Positions 10,937-23,510 of a stretch of 64,000 nt of DNA are shown in pieces. The translations under genes and the position numbers were made by a program. The stretch's first letter is position 1; the number at the start of each line of letters is the position of its first letter. Source of the stretch: Vicia villosa (Eukaryota; Streptophyta; Magnoliopsida; Fabales; Fabaceae); contig NW_026705483.1 in NCBI RefSeq assembly GCF_029867415.1, forward strand, positions 1 to 64,000, written 5' to 3'. Below the pieces are notes generated by a model. The model did not search any database. It was given only the letters and a program-made list of their open reading frames with translations, and was not told the origin of the DNA.

Positions 10937-13374
10937 TGTCATACCCCAAAATTTGCCCGGTCAATTCATGTTTTTTAATTCATCAAGGATCAAAATTAAG
11001 AATAATGGGGTTTGACATTCCTATTGTCAAACCTGAGTTCTTATAAAATATCCTGAGTTAAAATGAGGGTTAAGGTTAGAAGGTGCTTGAGCCCAGCCAT
11101 CTATCCCGTTTTTGAGGTTTTCTAGTCTATTTCACAATTGATCATATGCCTTATGATTTTTGTTTGATTATTAATTTTAATATTTGGTTTAATCATTTTT
11201 CGTTATTGTTAACTATTATTAATTAATTTTAATAGAATTATCATATTTATTAGTTTCAATTATTATTATTTATCATTATTTATTTTTATTATTACTTGAT
11301 TTCTTTTAGCTAAATAAAAATATACCAAAAGAAGAAACGTGTGCACTGTTCACCATCTCCAAATCAAAAGATACTGCAAATCAAATCTCCATCAAATTGC
11401 AACTCTGCTTATAAACCGCAAGAATCAATATACATCAAATCTTACCAAAAGAAAAAAATCATTGATAATTACATATCAAGACCCTAAGGTTTCACTATAA
11501 AAGGACACTGCAAATGCATCAATGGGGTTTTTTTTTTAGCGGCAGGAAGCCCTATCCCGAGGCTGCAGAGCCGTGAATCAAAAGGGAGAAAGAATAAAAT
11601 TGCAAGCCGATTCAGATTACTCCAAGCCTCCGAAACAAATCCTCATGGCATCTCGGGCGTGAACCCACCGTTGTTGGGATCCTCAATATCAGAATTGGGA
11701 CTTTTCGAATTAGTCACAACTGGACAAAATTAAGGACTCCTTCATGCTTAGGGAATGATTTCGACTTAATTCGTGGCTTTATTTTGAATTAATACTATGT
11801 ATTGTTGAATTTGAGGATTTGCAGGGGCTTTAGAAACCATGGAGAACCGTGGCCAATGGTCTGTTGTTTTTTCCAGAAAAAGAACAAAGAAGATGAAGAA
11901 GCTGGGAGCGTGCTTCTTTTCTTTTTTTTTTAATTTTCAATTAAGCGTTACTTTTCATATATATTATTTCTGGTTTGATTCATCATCAGCGAATGAGATC
12001 GGTTAGTTGGTAAAGTGCATGGGCATGTGACTACTGGGACGCAGGCTCGATTCCTGCAGTCGACAATTATTTTGGTATTTGTTTGCCCACATTAGTTTAC
12101 AGATCTTACGCAGCATCCCATCGAATGACCACGATGCACCCTCAGATCTGGACCACTGGATCTCCTACAATCTCAATCTAACGTACCAGGATTTGCAAGG
12201 CCTACCATGGACCTCCCAAGCATGCCACACAAGATTAAAACCAGGTTCTTATTGCATTTTATTTATTTAATTTTGCATTTCTATGTATTTAATTTATTGT
12301 TATTTAAATTAATGATAATTATATATTATTTACTAAAATTTTGGATTAAGCTAATGATTAGGTTTTAGAATTAACTCCCGATTATTTCGATTATTCGATT
12401 TAGTCTATTTAATTAGTTTAAATATTAAAAATCACGAAAATCCTAGTAAGGCTATCAATGCATTAGGGTTCGCTCAATCCCATTGCCCAGTGGCTAAAGT
12501 ATTAGGATTAGGGTTTTTCCAACCGACTTAGGTATTTAGCCAAACAATTTAGAATTTTATTCGCTTCGATTAAATTAATTGATCGCGGTGGGTAATAATC
12601 AATTGTTTAATTAATTCAAATTCAAATCAAATATAATTAAAATAACATTTATTTTGCTAAATGGTTTTAACCAAATATATTGGTTACGATGATTAGCATA
12701 CCTTTTAAAACTCGTTATTATTTGTAATCGAATCTATCGATTATGAGGGATAACGATAAAATCAATAATTAATTATTAAAACACATCAACTTGCTAACGG
12801 TGATAATCGAACCAATCGATTAGAATAATTAGCAATGCTTTATTAATCTGTTAATTATGGTGATCAAACCTATTGGTCATCGCGATTAATAGTACAAATT
12901 AAAACCAGGGTTGTACGCCCAAATCTAAAACTTCAAAACACTTTCCAAACATCTTTCAAACTTCAATTTCAAAATACGGATTTTTATCCTCATTCAATAC
13001 AACTTCAAATACATTCAATTCAACTCTAAGGCGTACAATCCTGTGTCCCGAACTACGTAGACTCTGATCCTCCCTAAGGAGGTACGTAGGCACTTGGCAA
13101 CAAGGCGAGTCCCCTTCCCAAAAATCTCAATTTTCCCCTTCCCAAAAATCTCAATTTTTCCCCTTCTCATTTCCTTAGCTATTAACCTCTGTAATTTTGC
13201 TATAAACCTTTACCTTAGATTCAAAGCCAATAGGAAAGGGTTGAGGGTGCCTAACACCTTCCCTCGACCTGAATATAGTATCTTACCCTGATCTCTATAC
13301 TGCGTAGGGTTTCCTATTCGCCCTTCAGAATAGGTGGCGACTCTCTAAGTTAAAATTTTAGGCAGGTTGCTACA
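10937..13374 (+). repeat. 3' LTR of the young Ogre-like element
   Basis: It matches 1435-3871 at an offset of 9502-9503 bases with only about five visible differences. It starts TGTCATACCCC after the purine tract and ends TTGCTACA before CGATG. It contains the same TATA box and tRNA-like module as the 5' LTR. Confidence 0.95.
11997..12064 (+). other. tRNA-like module, 3' LTR copy
   Basis: Same module as in the 5' LTR; the T-arm is at 12041-12057 with a perfect 5-bp stem and CTCGATT loop. No substitution is seen within the module between the two LTRs. Confidence 0.6.
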
Positions 13375-16262
13375 CGATGGTATGGTTGAGTTCGTATTGT
13401 TCATGCGAACTCAATGGTACTATTCAGAACCTGTAATTTTGCCTAATTTAGAAAACCCTAATTTTGGGATGAAGAACCCTAAAATGGTGGTTTCGTGTAT
13501 ACGCATCTAAAACTTAATTAAAGCTCCAGAAATGATCTACACCTCAAACCAAACTCAATAGTATGTCTACATCTTGTTAAACATGTGTGAATAGCCAGAT
13601 ACAAATTGATTTTAGTTTGAACAATTTTTGACCTGTGTAGCTCGATTCAGTGAGCTTCAAGGCTTGTAATTGATTGAGATAGTTTCAGTGATGTTCAAGG
13701 AAGGTGTATGAATGCTTAGTTTGTATTGAAATGAGCAGAAATTACAAATTCGAATTTGAGTTTTCTTTGAATTTTTTCAAGTGATTACAAAGGTGTTATG
13801 CTTAGCTTTGCTTCTGAACTTGTCTCCTCTTTGTTGCTGAACTAAGATAGCTTATTTATAAGCCATGTGTGCTTAGAATTGAAGCTAATATGTAGCTAGT
13901 TGCCTTTGTTGAAATCTTGCATTCTTTAATATTAAAAAAGCTTGAATTCTTGACCAAGTCACCTTGCCTTCAATGCACCTGCCTTGCCCTTTACTTCTCT
14001 GCAGAAAGATGAAGATTCTTTGGGGTGAGTCATGCTTGATTTGTAAGCTACCATTTATCCATGCATTTTCCTTTTAATTTTAATCTTAAAGTAAGATAAA
14101 ATCATGCAAAAATGGATAAAAAAAGGTATGGGCTTAGTCTTGGTCGTGGGAGGCCCATAGTAACATGGAAATGATGTTTGAATGCTGAAAACTTGGCCCC
14201 ATTTGGAAAAAATGCCATTTTGAACAATGTTGATTTCATGTATTTTCCCAAAATTTAGCCAACTTCAACAAGGTGTAAATCCTTCAATTTTTGTCATATG
14301 AAGGAGATCTTGCACTTTTTGGAAACCTCAAAGAGTCCTCTAACCAATGCCTTTGGTCTCATGTCAAAATGATTTTTGAAGCTCCTTGTGTGTCCTTTTG
14401 AAAAAAGTGTCTTTTTGTTGACTTTGAAAATGACCTGTAATGTCTTTGATCATATTTTTCAAATGGTGAATCCAATGACCATGGGATCAATGGCATTTGA
14501 AAGATAATTGAATTTCCTTCAAAACAAGCTTTGGTTTGAATTTTTTGGATGAAGGATGAGAGAGTTATGATCAGTCAAAGTTGGGTTGACTTTTCAGGCA
14601 AAAACCCTAATTTTGAATCTTAGGGTTTTGTTGATATTTGATCTTTCCTTGATGAATTATGATCATCCAATGATCAAATGATGAATCCTTTGACAAAATA
14701 TGGACTTTGACAAAAAAATTCATTTTTGACTGTCTGTTGACTTTTTTGGTCAAACGAGTCGTTTGTTGACTGTTTGAGCTGCTGACGGTGCGTCTGAGTG
14801 AATTGAAGTTTGAAAATTTGTATGATGGTACTTTGAGATATATGGATGTGTATGAAATCCATTTGAGCTCTCAAAAACTTGTTGCTCCTGTAAAAACAAG
14901 AAAAACCCTAGTCAGGGACTGTTTATGTAGGAGACAGTTAAGCGTACCTGATTTTTGCGCAGTGTTGAGTCTCTGCTAATCGCGTGATATTCAGAAGACT
15001 TCTAGAACAAAAATCTTGGAATTTTGAATTGTGAAAGATTGATTTGATTGATGGTACAAAACACTGAGAATTGTACTGCCAGCAGTTTGGCTGTCAACTG
15101 ACTGTTCAGGTATTGATGTAGCAGTTAGAGTGAAAAATCAACAGTCAAAGTTAATTTTCTTTTTTGTTGTTTTTTTTTTTGTTTTTGTTTTATGTAAAAA
15201 ATGAAAGTTTATTTACTTGACTTGTTAGAAAAACACAGACGTAATAAATAACTAATATTTACGGTATGCGGGCAAAATTACCGATAATAACCCTGAAAAT
15301 CATTTAATGCACAGAAATAGGAATATTTGACTGGCAGAAAACACACAAAATATTATCTTAGTAATTAAGCAATATTATGACAAATAGTACAACATTTAAT
15401 ACTGACAGTACAAATATCACATACTATATTGAACAGTACGACGAATAAACGGTACATTTAAGAAATAAGAAATACGGCAAATTTTAAGAATGACGATTAA
15501 TGACCCATGCTATGAACAATAACATGTAGATGATTGGGAGTGCAACCATTGCAGGTCCACACTCTTCAGGACTATGCAGGCAGAAGAAAGTCATGATCAC
15601 CGTAGCAATGGTGATGACTGTAAGAAACAGTGTCTCTATCCACTTTGCCATTCTTGTCAGGGAAGAAGAGAAAATAGATATGAGATAGGAATTTGAAAGA
15701 TGAGTTGGAATTTGATGTGAGATTTTATGGAAGAAAATGAGAGGTATTTATAGAATGGAAAGAAGGAAAGAGACGTTGGGGAATGATGTGATTCCGTACA
15801 AAAGGAAAATTTGAGTGGAAGTAAGATTTGAAAGAAAGAGTATGATAGTGTTGAAAAAAAAGAGATTTGATTTTTGAAAAAGAGATTTGAAAAGATTTTT
15901 GCAAATAATGGAATATAGTACAAAAGTTAGTGGGAAACAAAAGATAATAATAATCTACTTGTTACCAGTACAGTCTGAGTTTCCTGATTCTGCGCCTGCA
16001 AAAAGATTTAACTCTGTACCAATTGTGTCAGTACTATTTATCTGTAAATAAATAGCATGTGTGAAGTAATAAACAGTATTTGGCGTTTGCGTAAGAATAA
16101 ATTCAACTGCAAGCCAAATTACTGTATAAGAAAAATTCTAAAAACTAAGTATTTCATATGTCAGGATATTTGTTGAAATAAAAATCCATGATTATATGAG
16201 ACCCTTAATTTTCAGATTGGAGTTTTCTTGAAAAATATGTGGGCAAATTTTGGGGTATAACA
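13375..16262 (-). mobile_element. Right part of old Ogre-type LTR A, minus strand
   Basis: The right edge reads in reverse TGTTATACCCCAAAATTTGC, an Ogre-type LTR start. The stretch at 14560-14630 is, in reverse, a diverged copy of the sequence near 16680-16740 in LTR B (the GTCAAC/TTTGACCAGCCATAACTTTC region), showing common ancestry. Minus-strand TATA-like sequences occur near 13851-13862 and 15748-15758. No ORF carries a known domain. Joined with 1-1434 it would give an LTR, or LTR plus leader, of more than 4 kb. Divergence from B suggests it is old. Confidence 0.65.
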
Positions 16263-16263
16263 G

Positions 16264-19231
16264 TGTCATACCCCAAAATTTTCCCATCATATTTTACTAT
16301 TAAGCTTATTCAAGTATCAAAGGCTCAAGGTTGGACTAAGTGCACACTCTCCTATTCAAATGCCTTCAAATTAGGGTTTTAAATTTATTGAGGAAGATGA
16401 GTGAATCAAGGTCTCAAGCAGGATTCATATGACCTCTTATTATTCAAATTAATCCCATGACAAGTTTCAAGCCTCAGTTCCCATGATTGCTCAATCAAAA
16501 GCTCAGAAAGTCAACAGTCGACTAGTTTGACCTAAAAGTCAACTGTGGTCAAAATACAGTCAAAATTCCTAATTTTTGGTCAACATCCTTATTTTGAAGT
16601 AACATTCATCATTTGATCAAGTTTTGATCATGATTCATCAAGGAAAGTTCAGAAAGCAACAAAACTCAAAGTTACTAAATTAGGGTTTTTGACTTAAAAG
16701 TCAACTAAACTTTGACCAGCCATAACTTTCACATGGAAGATCAGAAAATTTCCCAACAAAAGCCTATTTTGGAAGATATGAGCCAAAATATTACAGGTCC
16801 TTTTTGAAAGTCAACCAAAAGCAGTTTTTTGTCAAAGCCCATATCATCAAGATAAAATCTCTAAATAGAAAAAAGGTTCCAAAGTGGCTTGTAGAAGACA
16901 TCTTGATATTTCCAAAAAGTACTAGAACTCTTCCCTATCTTAAAAATTGAGAGAGATATGCCTTGTCAAAGTTGGACAAATTTGGGTGAAAAATGTGAAG
17001 CAAATATGGTTCAAAAAGAGTTTTCTTGCAAATGGGCCCAATCCTTTTTGATTCAATCATGATCCCCAAGTTATCCAAGACTTCAAATCCAATTTCCAAG
17101 AATTTATAAAATTTATTTGATTTATTATGAATTTTTTATTCATTTAAAAGTGATTAAATTCAAATAAACCAAGCAAAAAATCAAAGATTTGATTTGGCTC
17201 TTCATTCCAATCATATCCAATCATCAAATAGGCAATATACTTGATTCAATTTCGTGGAAAGAAGATTGGGAGGAGAAAGATTGAAATTGACCTATTTTAG
17301 AAACTTTAAAAATCAATTTCCAATCAAATTTGCAAAAGTTGATTCAAGGAGATTTTGTTCAAATTTGTTAACCTAAATCAGTCTACTATATAACCATAAC
17401 ATTTCCAGATACATTGGACACGAAATTCTGCCTCCAAGAAACCCTAACCGAGTTCACTAAAATCCAAGAAAAAAAATCAAAATTGTTCTTGGAATTCAAG
17501 GTTAATTCAAAGAGTTTTGAAGATACAAGCGCGTTCCTGGAGCATCCCTGAACGTTTCTCAATACTTATCAAGTCTTGAAGCGTCAAGAATCGTCTTCGA
17601 TAGGTCACAGTTTGTGCTCTTTATTTTAAAGTCAATTTCAATTATTTAAGCATCTTCAATGTGATTTGGTTGCATATCCGTGTTCATGTTGATGCATACG
17701 ACGTTTCTGGTTCGCTTAATTAGAGTTTACGTGCAGGTTTAGCATTCCACCATTATAAGGTTTTGAAGCTTTAATTTAGGGTTTTCGTTTTGAAACAAAA
17801 TTATCCCAAATCGTTGACACAATCATGCTCAGGGGGTCCGTACGAACTGATCCATAGCTTTAGTCATGATTTATGTTGTGTGTGTAGCATTTTCTAGTGT
17901 GCAGGGGCTATAGCAACAGTACTGTCCGTAGGTAAAAACCGTTGCAAACCTATGCTGACGGGCAGAGGAAGAAGACGAAGACGTGTCTTCGCACCATTGG
18001 CCAATTCAAACGGAAAAAGGGCGCGCGTGCGTTTGGGAAAGCTCTTGGATCTGGTGCGTTATGATTCACGTGCATATGGTGATCCCTCAGTGCTCAAACG
18101 TCAGATCGTATTCCCCGCTAATCCAGCGTTCCAAAGGATGCATGCGCATCATGGTCCTCCCTGGGTGCTCCACACTGGAGCATGCGCCAGGTTTTTCATA
18201 ATTTTTTTATTTTTTATTATTCCAATGTTTTTTTTCTTTTCTTTTCTCTTTTTCTTTTTAACTTAGATTTTAATTACTTAATAATTAGCTTTATGTTAAA
18301 ACTAAAATTGATTTATTTAATTATAATTTTAGAAATAATTAGAGTTTTAGGGTTTAATTTCGATAAATAATTTAATTAATTAGTTTTTAATTAGAATTGT
18401 TCTAATCAATTTTAGGCTAAAATTAAAATTCATTTAATTAGGTTGTTAGGATAATTAGATAATTAATTTTAGGTTAACTAATTAGGATAATTTAATTTAG
18501 GGTTAACAATCAGTTTAATCAGGATTAGTAGTCTAAATTAATTAGGTTCCCAACCAATAATTAATCAAAAGCTTTGATCAAAATAAATTTTAAACACTAA
18601 CCCTAGTCTAGTTTTTTTCAAACCTGATTTTCTTTTAATTATGGTTAACTTTTCCCCACTCGGGGTTTGCCTTTGCCTTGTTGATTTCCTATTGTTTGCC
18701 TAAATTATTAATATACTGCAAGGTTTACAATTTTAATTTCTGATCTATTTTATTGTAACTTCCCCAAAGCCATGTAATAGTTTAGTGTTTTATTTTTCTA
18801 CCTTTAAATTTCTGCCTTTTATTTTCTGCGTTCACGGGTTTTTGGCTATGTAATCCCCCACCCGAAGCCTTGTAATAACTTAGGATTTACTTTTCCGCAT
18901 TTTAATTTCTGTACAATATAACTGCGTGGTTAGTAACCCTAGGGAGTGATAAACTATGAATTGAATTTAGAATCACTAATTTTACAACATAAAAATATCC
19001 GAACTAAATCACTTGATTGTGGCACACACACACCTTTATGGTAACCCTTCTTATGCTGCTTGTTGTCTGTGCCTTTTCGATTTAAAAATAGTCAAGTCCC
19101 TCGAACACGAGGATGCCTTAGCAATGTTGCCCTCAGTTCATTATCATCATAAGAAGATCATAAGTCCCTTCGAAGTTGCCTAAAAAAAATGATCTTGCCC
19201 CTCGATGTTGCCCACAATTAATAATGATTGT
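16264..19231 (+). mobile_element. Ogre-type LTR B, plus strand, truncated
   Basis: It starts TGTCATACCCCAAAATTTT one base after the end of LTR A. TATATAA lies at 17387-17393. A GC-richer piece at about 17940-18190 is followed by very T/AT-rich DNA to 18650. The part from about 18920 to 19200 (TAGTAACCCTAGGGAGTG, GGTAACCC, CCTCGAACACGAGGAT) has counterparts in LTR C at 22199-22400, so both belong to one superfamily. B ends without a PBS where LTR C begins, so C inserted into it or replaced its end. The ORFs at 17952-18370 show no domain. Confidence 0.75.
17387..17393 (+). promoter_or_regulatory. TATA box of LTR B
   Basis: TATATAA lies in the expected part of the LTR, about 1.1 kb from its start. 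LTR C has TATATAT at 20412-20418 in the matching context. Confidence 0.5.
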
Positions 19232-22200
19232 TGTCATACCCCAAAATTTGCCCACGCTATTTCTCTTGCTCAAATTCAAATCAATACCTAAAGCTCCTAG
19301 ACACACTCTCATAAGCAAAGATCAGAGAACTAGGGTTTGATTTGTCAAAAGGAAAAATAGTGAATCAATGGCTCCAAGGCATCTCATATGGCTCAATATA
19401 TCTCACATCATCTCCATGACAAGTATCAAGTCTCATCTCAAAGAATTGGTCACTCAATTGTTCAGAAAGTCAATAGTCGACTAGGTTAACCTATAAGTCA
19501 ACTGTGGTCAAAGTAAAGTCAAAACTCCTGATTTTTTGTTAAGATCCTCATATTGAAGTATCATTCACCATTTGATCAAGATTTGATCATGTTTCATCAA
19601 GGAAAGATCAAAAATCAACAAATCAAAAAGTTTCTAAATTAGGGTTTTGTATAAGAAAAGTCAACTGAACTTTGACCAGCCATAACTTTCACATGGTACA
19701 TCCAAAATTTTCCATCCAAAGCTCATTTTGAAGGAAATTTGATTCTCTACAATTTTGTCTCTCACATGCCAAATCTAAAAATGCTTCATTTGGGAGATAT
19801 GGACCAAAACATTATAAGTCCTTTTCAAAAGTCAACAAAAGTCACTATTTTCAAAAGGACACACAAGGAGCATGGAAAATAATTTCGATATGAGGCCAAA
19901 GAAATTGATTAGAGGACTCTTCAAGGTTTCTAAAAAGTCCTAGAACTCCTCCATACCTCAAAATGTAAGGGAGATATGCCTTGTCAAAGTTGGACAAATT
20001 TGAGAGGGAAAATGTGAAGTAAAAAGCCTCAAATTGAGTTTCTTTACAAAGAGGCCCAACTCTTATGACCCAAACTTGCTTCTAAGGTTGTCAAGAGTGT
20101 CCAAGTTTAACCTCATGACTATTTGATTTTTATGTTATTTTTGGTGAATTTTTATTCATTAAAATACAATTTAAAATCAAATAATTGAAGGAACATATGA
20201 AGAGTTGATTTATTGCTGATTTTTAATCAATTGCAAATCACATAAATGACATATTTTAGGTCCAATTTCGTGTGAATATTGATTGGGAAGAGATGAGTTA
20301 ATTTAAGACCAAAACAAGGAAATTTCAATCAAAGTTATTCTTATTTCAATCAAAGGCTCAATCATCTAAATCAGAAGATTTTGATCAAGATTATCAACCT
20401 AATTCACACACTATATATGCCTAAAGTAACTCTGATGCAAAAACAAGGATTGCTGCTAAAGAAACCCGTCAAAAACTTCAACAAAACTCAAGGAAAAATC
20501 CAAGTCGGTTTTGGAATTGCAGGAAGATTCAAGAGCTTTTGATCAGTAAAACGCAATCCTTGGGAGATATTGAGGCGATTCTGATCAATTCCCAAGCCTA
20601 TAGCATCCAGAATCACGTCTCACGCACTCATGGTTTGCGTGACTTTTTTATTTTTCGATTTCGCAATTTCACAAACCATAAACGTGATTTACTTGTATGT
20701 TTGTGTTTGCCTTCATGTTTACAACGTATCTGAATGCTTTGATTTGAGTTTCGTTGCAGAATCCACAATTCACCATGGTTAGGGTTCTTAGGTTTGAACT
20801 TAGGGGTTTCAATTGTAGGCCGAATTGGGTTAAATCGATGCCACCATCGTGTTTAAATGATGATTTCCAATCGGTTTATGCTGTCATATGGAATTTATGT
20901 TGTGTATTTTGTGAGGTATAAATGTGCAGGGATTAGCTATGGCCGGTTTCGCAGGCAAGTCGCAGGCAACTCGTAGCAAAACATCAAGAAGTCTCCACGA
21001 GGAAGATGAAGCTGGGCGCGCAAGTTGCTTAGCCAAAATTTTGAAAATTTTGTTTTCCAAATATTGTTTGGTGGATATGCCATTAACAACAAAAACAGGT
21101 GGCACGATTGGTCAAGCGATGCGCATGAGGACTCTAGAGACCCAGGTTCGATCCCTGGAAAGGTCTCTCAATACTTCTCTGCAGTAGAGAGCCACACAGA
21201 ATCAATTTCGCTAAGTTCCTTTGTCTTTTCATTTTTTTATTATTATTATTTTATTTAATTCAATTTTAACTATTTATTTATTTATTACTAGTTTATTTAT
21301 TTTTTACCCAAATTCTTTTTTTTATATATATAATAAGAATATTTCTCTAATTAAATAAAATTAAGTTTTTATATATATTTAATAATTAACTTAAGGTAAA
21401 TTAATTTAGTGGTTAATAAACATGTTTAAGTATTTAATTTGAATTAATCAAATTGCTCATTAGGGTTAGATTATTTAATCGAAAACCTATTCTCGCTGAC
21501 TTAATTAATTAGTTGAAAACCAATAATTAATTAATTTGGTTTTTATTTATTTTAGTAACCATGGTTAACTTGTGCCCTAAATCAGGGTTGGTGAGGTTTA
21601 CGAAGATCGAACCCTACACTAAAAAATGTTATCTTTCTGTGTCTTTTTCAGGGTTTACCATTCAAGTACATCCCGACTACGCGCCTGATCGAAATCCGAA
21701 GCTAAGTATTCAACTTCTTTATTATTTTATTTTCAAAGTCTATTTTGTTTCCTTTTTATTTTAAGGTCTACCCTTGATACTTTTTTGAACCGTTCATACA
21801 CTCACTCTTTCTTCTACCTTTGCCTTGCCATTTTCAGGGTTAACCCCGAGGCTTCCTCCGACCGCCAACCATGTTAGATCAAATTTAAAAGCTAAGTGCT
21901 CATTTATTTATTTATTTATTTTGAATTTTTTATCTTTTATTGTTTGGGGTTAGCTTTGTTTGCTTCCGAACCGATAATGCACTCACCCTATTTTGCTTTC
22001 TGTTTATTCTTCCTTTTCCAAATCTTCAGGGTTTGTCAATTGCCAAGGCTACGAATAATTGGTAACCCTAAACTCAAACCTCAATTATTACTTGTGTTAA
22101 ACCTTTTGTTTTAGTTATATCCCGCTGGTTTCAATTCCCCTCTCCAACGTTGGTTACAATTTCCCTTCCCCCATTATTATTGTTTATATTATTGTGTGGT

Positions 22201-23025
22201 TAGTAATCTTAGGGAGTGCAAGCCTTAAATTAATTTAGATAATTAAATTATAAGATAATTTTCTGAATATAATCACGTGATTGGTGCACACACGCACACT
22301 TTTGGGGTAACCTCTCTGTTGCCTGTTGCCTGTTGCCTTGTTGCCTTGTGTTGTTTTGCAGAATAGCCAGTCCCTCGAATACGAGGATACCTTAGCCAGT
22401 TGCCTCGATTAAGATCATGGTCCCTAATGATGCTGCCTTCGATATGCATGATCTCGACCCTCGAAAGTTGCCTACGAAAAGGCTAAGGTATCCTCTGGCT
22501 GCCTACGAAAGGCTATTCTGATCCTTCCCTTAGACTACCTGCCTCTCTATGGCATGGGTCAGTCTTATGGCGAATGATAATGCGATGACCCTTCAACCTC
22601 CAAACGAAAGGCTTCCTTCCCTCTTATGGCAAGGATAGATCCTTTCATCCTGAAAGGCTAAAAGAAACCTATCATCTAAGTTTAAGGTAATTGCCCCTAA
22701 TTGCTTTGCCTTGCTCTAAAATTTTCATATTCTTTCTCATAATCCTTCAAAAGGGCTACGCTCATTTACGAACTAAAGTCCCTATTCTTTTTTCTTCTAC
22801 ATTTCTGAAATCAAAAGAGCAAAGCAATTAAGATCCCATGGAAAACCATGGATGCAAAGGGTGCCTTACACCTTCCCTTTTCATAATTACCCCCGAACCC
22901 GTTTTCTTTTAAAAAGGTTTTTTCCTGTTTCTTTTAGCCTTTCTAACTTGTTTGGATAAAATAAAAGTCGGTGGCGACTCTTGCTTACCGCGACATTTAT
23001 ATAAAAGTCAGTTCACCGTATTACA
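19232..23025 (+). mobile_element. 5' LTR of Ogre-type element C
   Basis: A 3794-bp LTR starting TGTCATACCCCAAAATTTGC and ending TATTACA, four bases before a perfect Ogre-type PBS. It is homologous to LTR B over most of its length. It holds a TATA-like box at 20412-20418 and a tRNA-like module at about 21097-21165. The 3' third (22320-22900) has many short units around CTTGTTGCC and CCTCGA-TACGAGGAT with GCCTACGAAAGGCT inverted repeats. Internal sequence follows only to 23510. No 3' LTR of C is seen in the window. Confidence 0.85.
21097..21165 (+). other. tRNA-like module inside LTR C
   Basis: Positions 21142-21158 form a perfect T-arm: stem CCAGG/CCTGG around TTCGATC, matching the B box GGTTCGATCC. 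Upstream, GATTGGTCAAGCGATG at about 21106 resembles a D-arm. Spacing and intermediate words (TTGGT, GCATG, GACT) line up with the module in the young element. The acceptor stem is not paired. Upstream flanks are also alike: GTGCAGGG, then GAAGATGAAGCTGGGCGCG here and GAAGATGAAGAAGCTGGGAG there. Confidence 0.6.
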
Positions 23026-23029
23026 GAAC

Positions 23030-23047
23030 TGGCGACTCTGCTGGGGA
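23030..23047 (+). other. Primer-binding site of element C
   Basis: TGGCGACTCTGCTGGGGA, identical to the PBS of the young element at 3874-3891, follows the LTR C end after the spacer GAAC. Confidence 0.85.
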
Positions 23048-23510
23048 CTATTTCGATAAAAGAGGGGTCACCTTAAAAGTTTAGGAACACTTTAAATGTT
23101 TTCTATTGTTTGCTTTGTTTGTTTTATTTTTCAGTGGCGTTTTGGGAATTAACTGAAGGACGAGTCCTACACCCGGATTCAAGTACATCTAAGATAGGAA
23201 GTGGCATAGTCATGGCGACCTCCTTCATGTATGTGGAGGATTGGTCAATATGAGAGTTCACGCTTAAGTTAGGCCTCTATGGGTGTTTGCATGCTTCTCT
23301 TGTATGAGGGAGGTTCGTGCGGATGTCCGTGGGTGAGTCGGAGCTTAAGGACCTTTAGTTACCTTTAACCCATCCTGACTTTTAGGAACGTAGTGGGGGG
23401 ACTACTCTTGATGTATGTTGAGAGCATAGTCGCTACCCGATACTACAGCTCAGATAGGCTCTTTCTCAAAGTATCATTGCATGGTATGTATGTATCATGT
23501 TCGAGGGTGC
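23048..23510 (+). other. Leader of element C, cut by element D
   Basis: About 460 bp of non-coding leader ending abruptly where the minus-strand LTR of D begins (TGTAGCAACC at 23511). No ORF of note. The continuation of C is not found elsewhere in the window. Confidence 0.6.

Larger units (their letters stand above)
1435..13374 (+). mobile_element. Complete, young, non-coding Ogre-like LTR retrotransposon
   Basis: This is an 11.9-kb element with two LTRs (1435-3871 and 10937-13374), a PBS directly after the 5' LTR, a purine tract directly before the 3' LTR and the 5-bp target duplication CGATG on both sides. The internal 7 kb has no gag, protease, RT or integrase ORF; it is made of non-coding sequence and tandem repeats like those between pol and the 3' LTR of Ogre elements. 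It must have depended on proteins from another element, so it fits a LARD-like, non-autonomous derivative. By eye the two LTRs differ at only about five places, so insertion was very recent. A relative (D) lies at 23511-27417 on the other strand. Confidence 0.93.
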
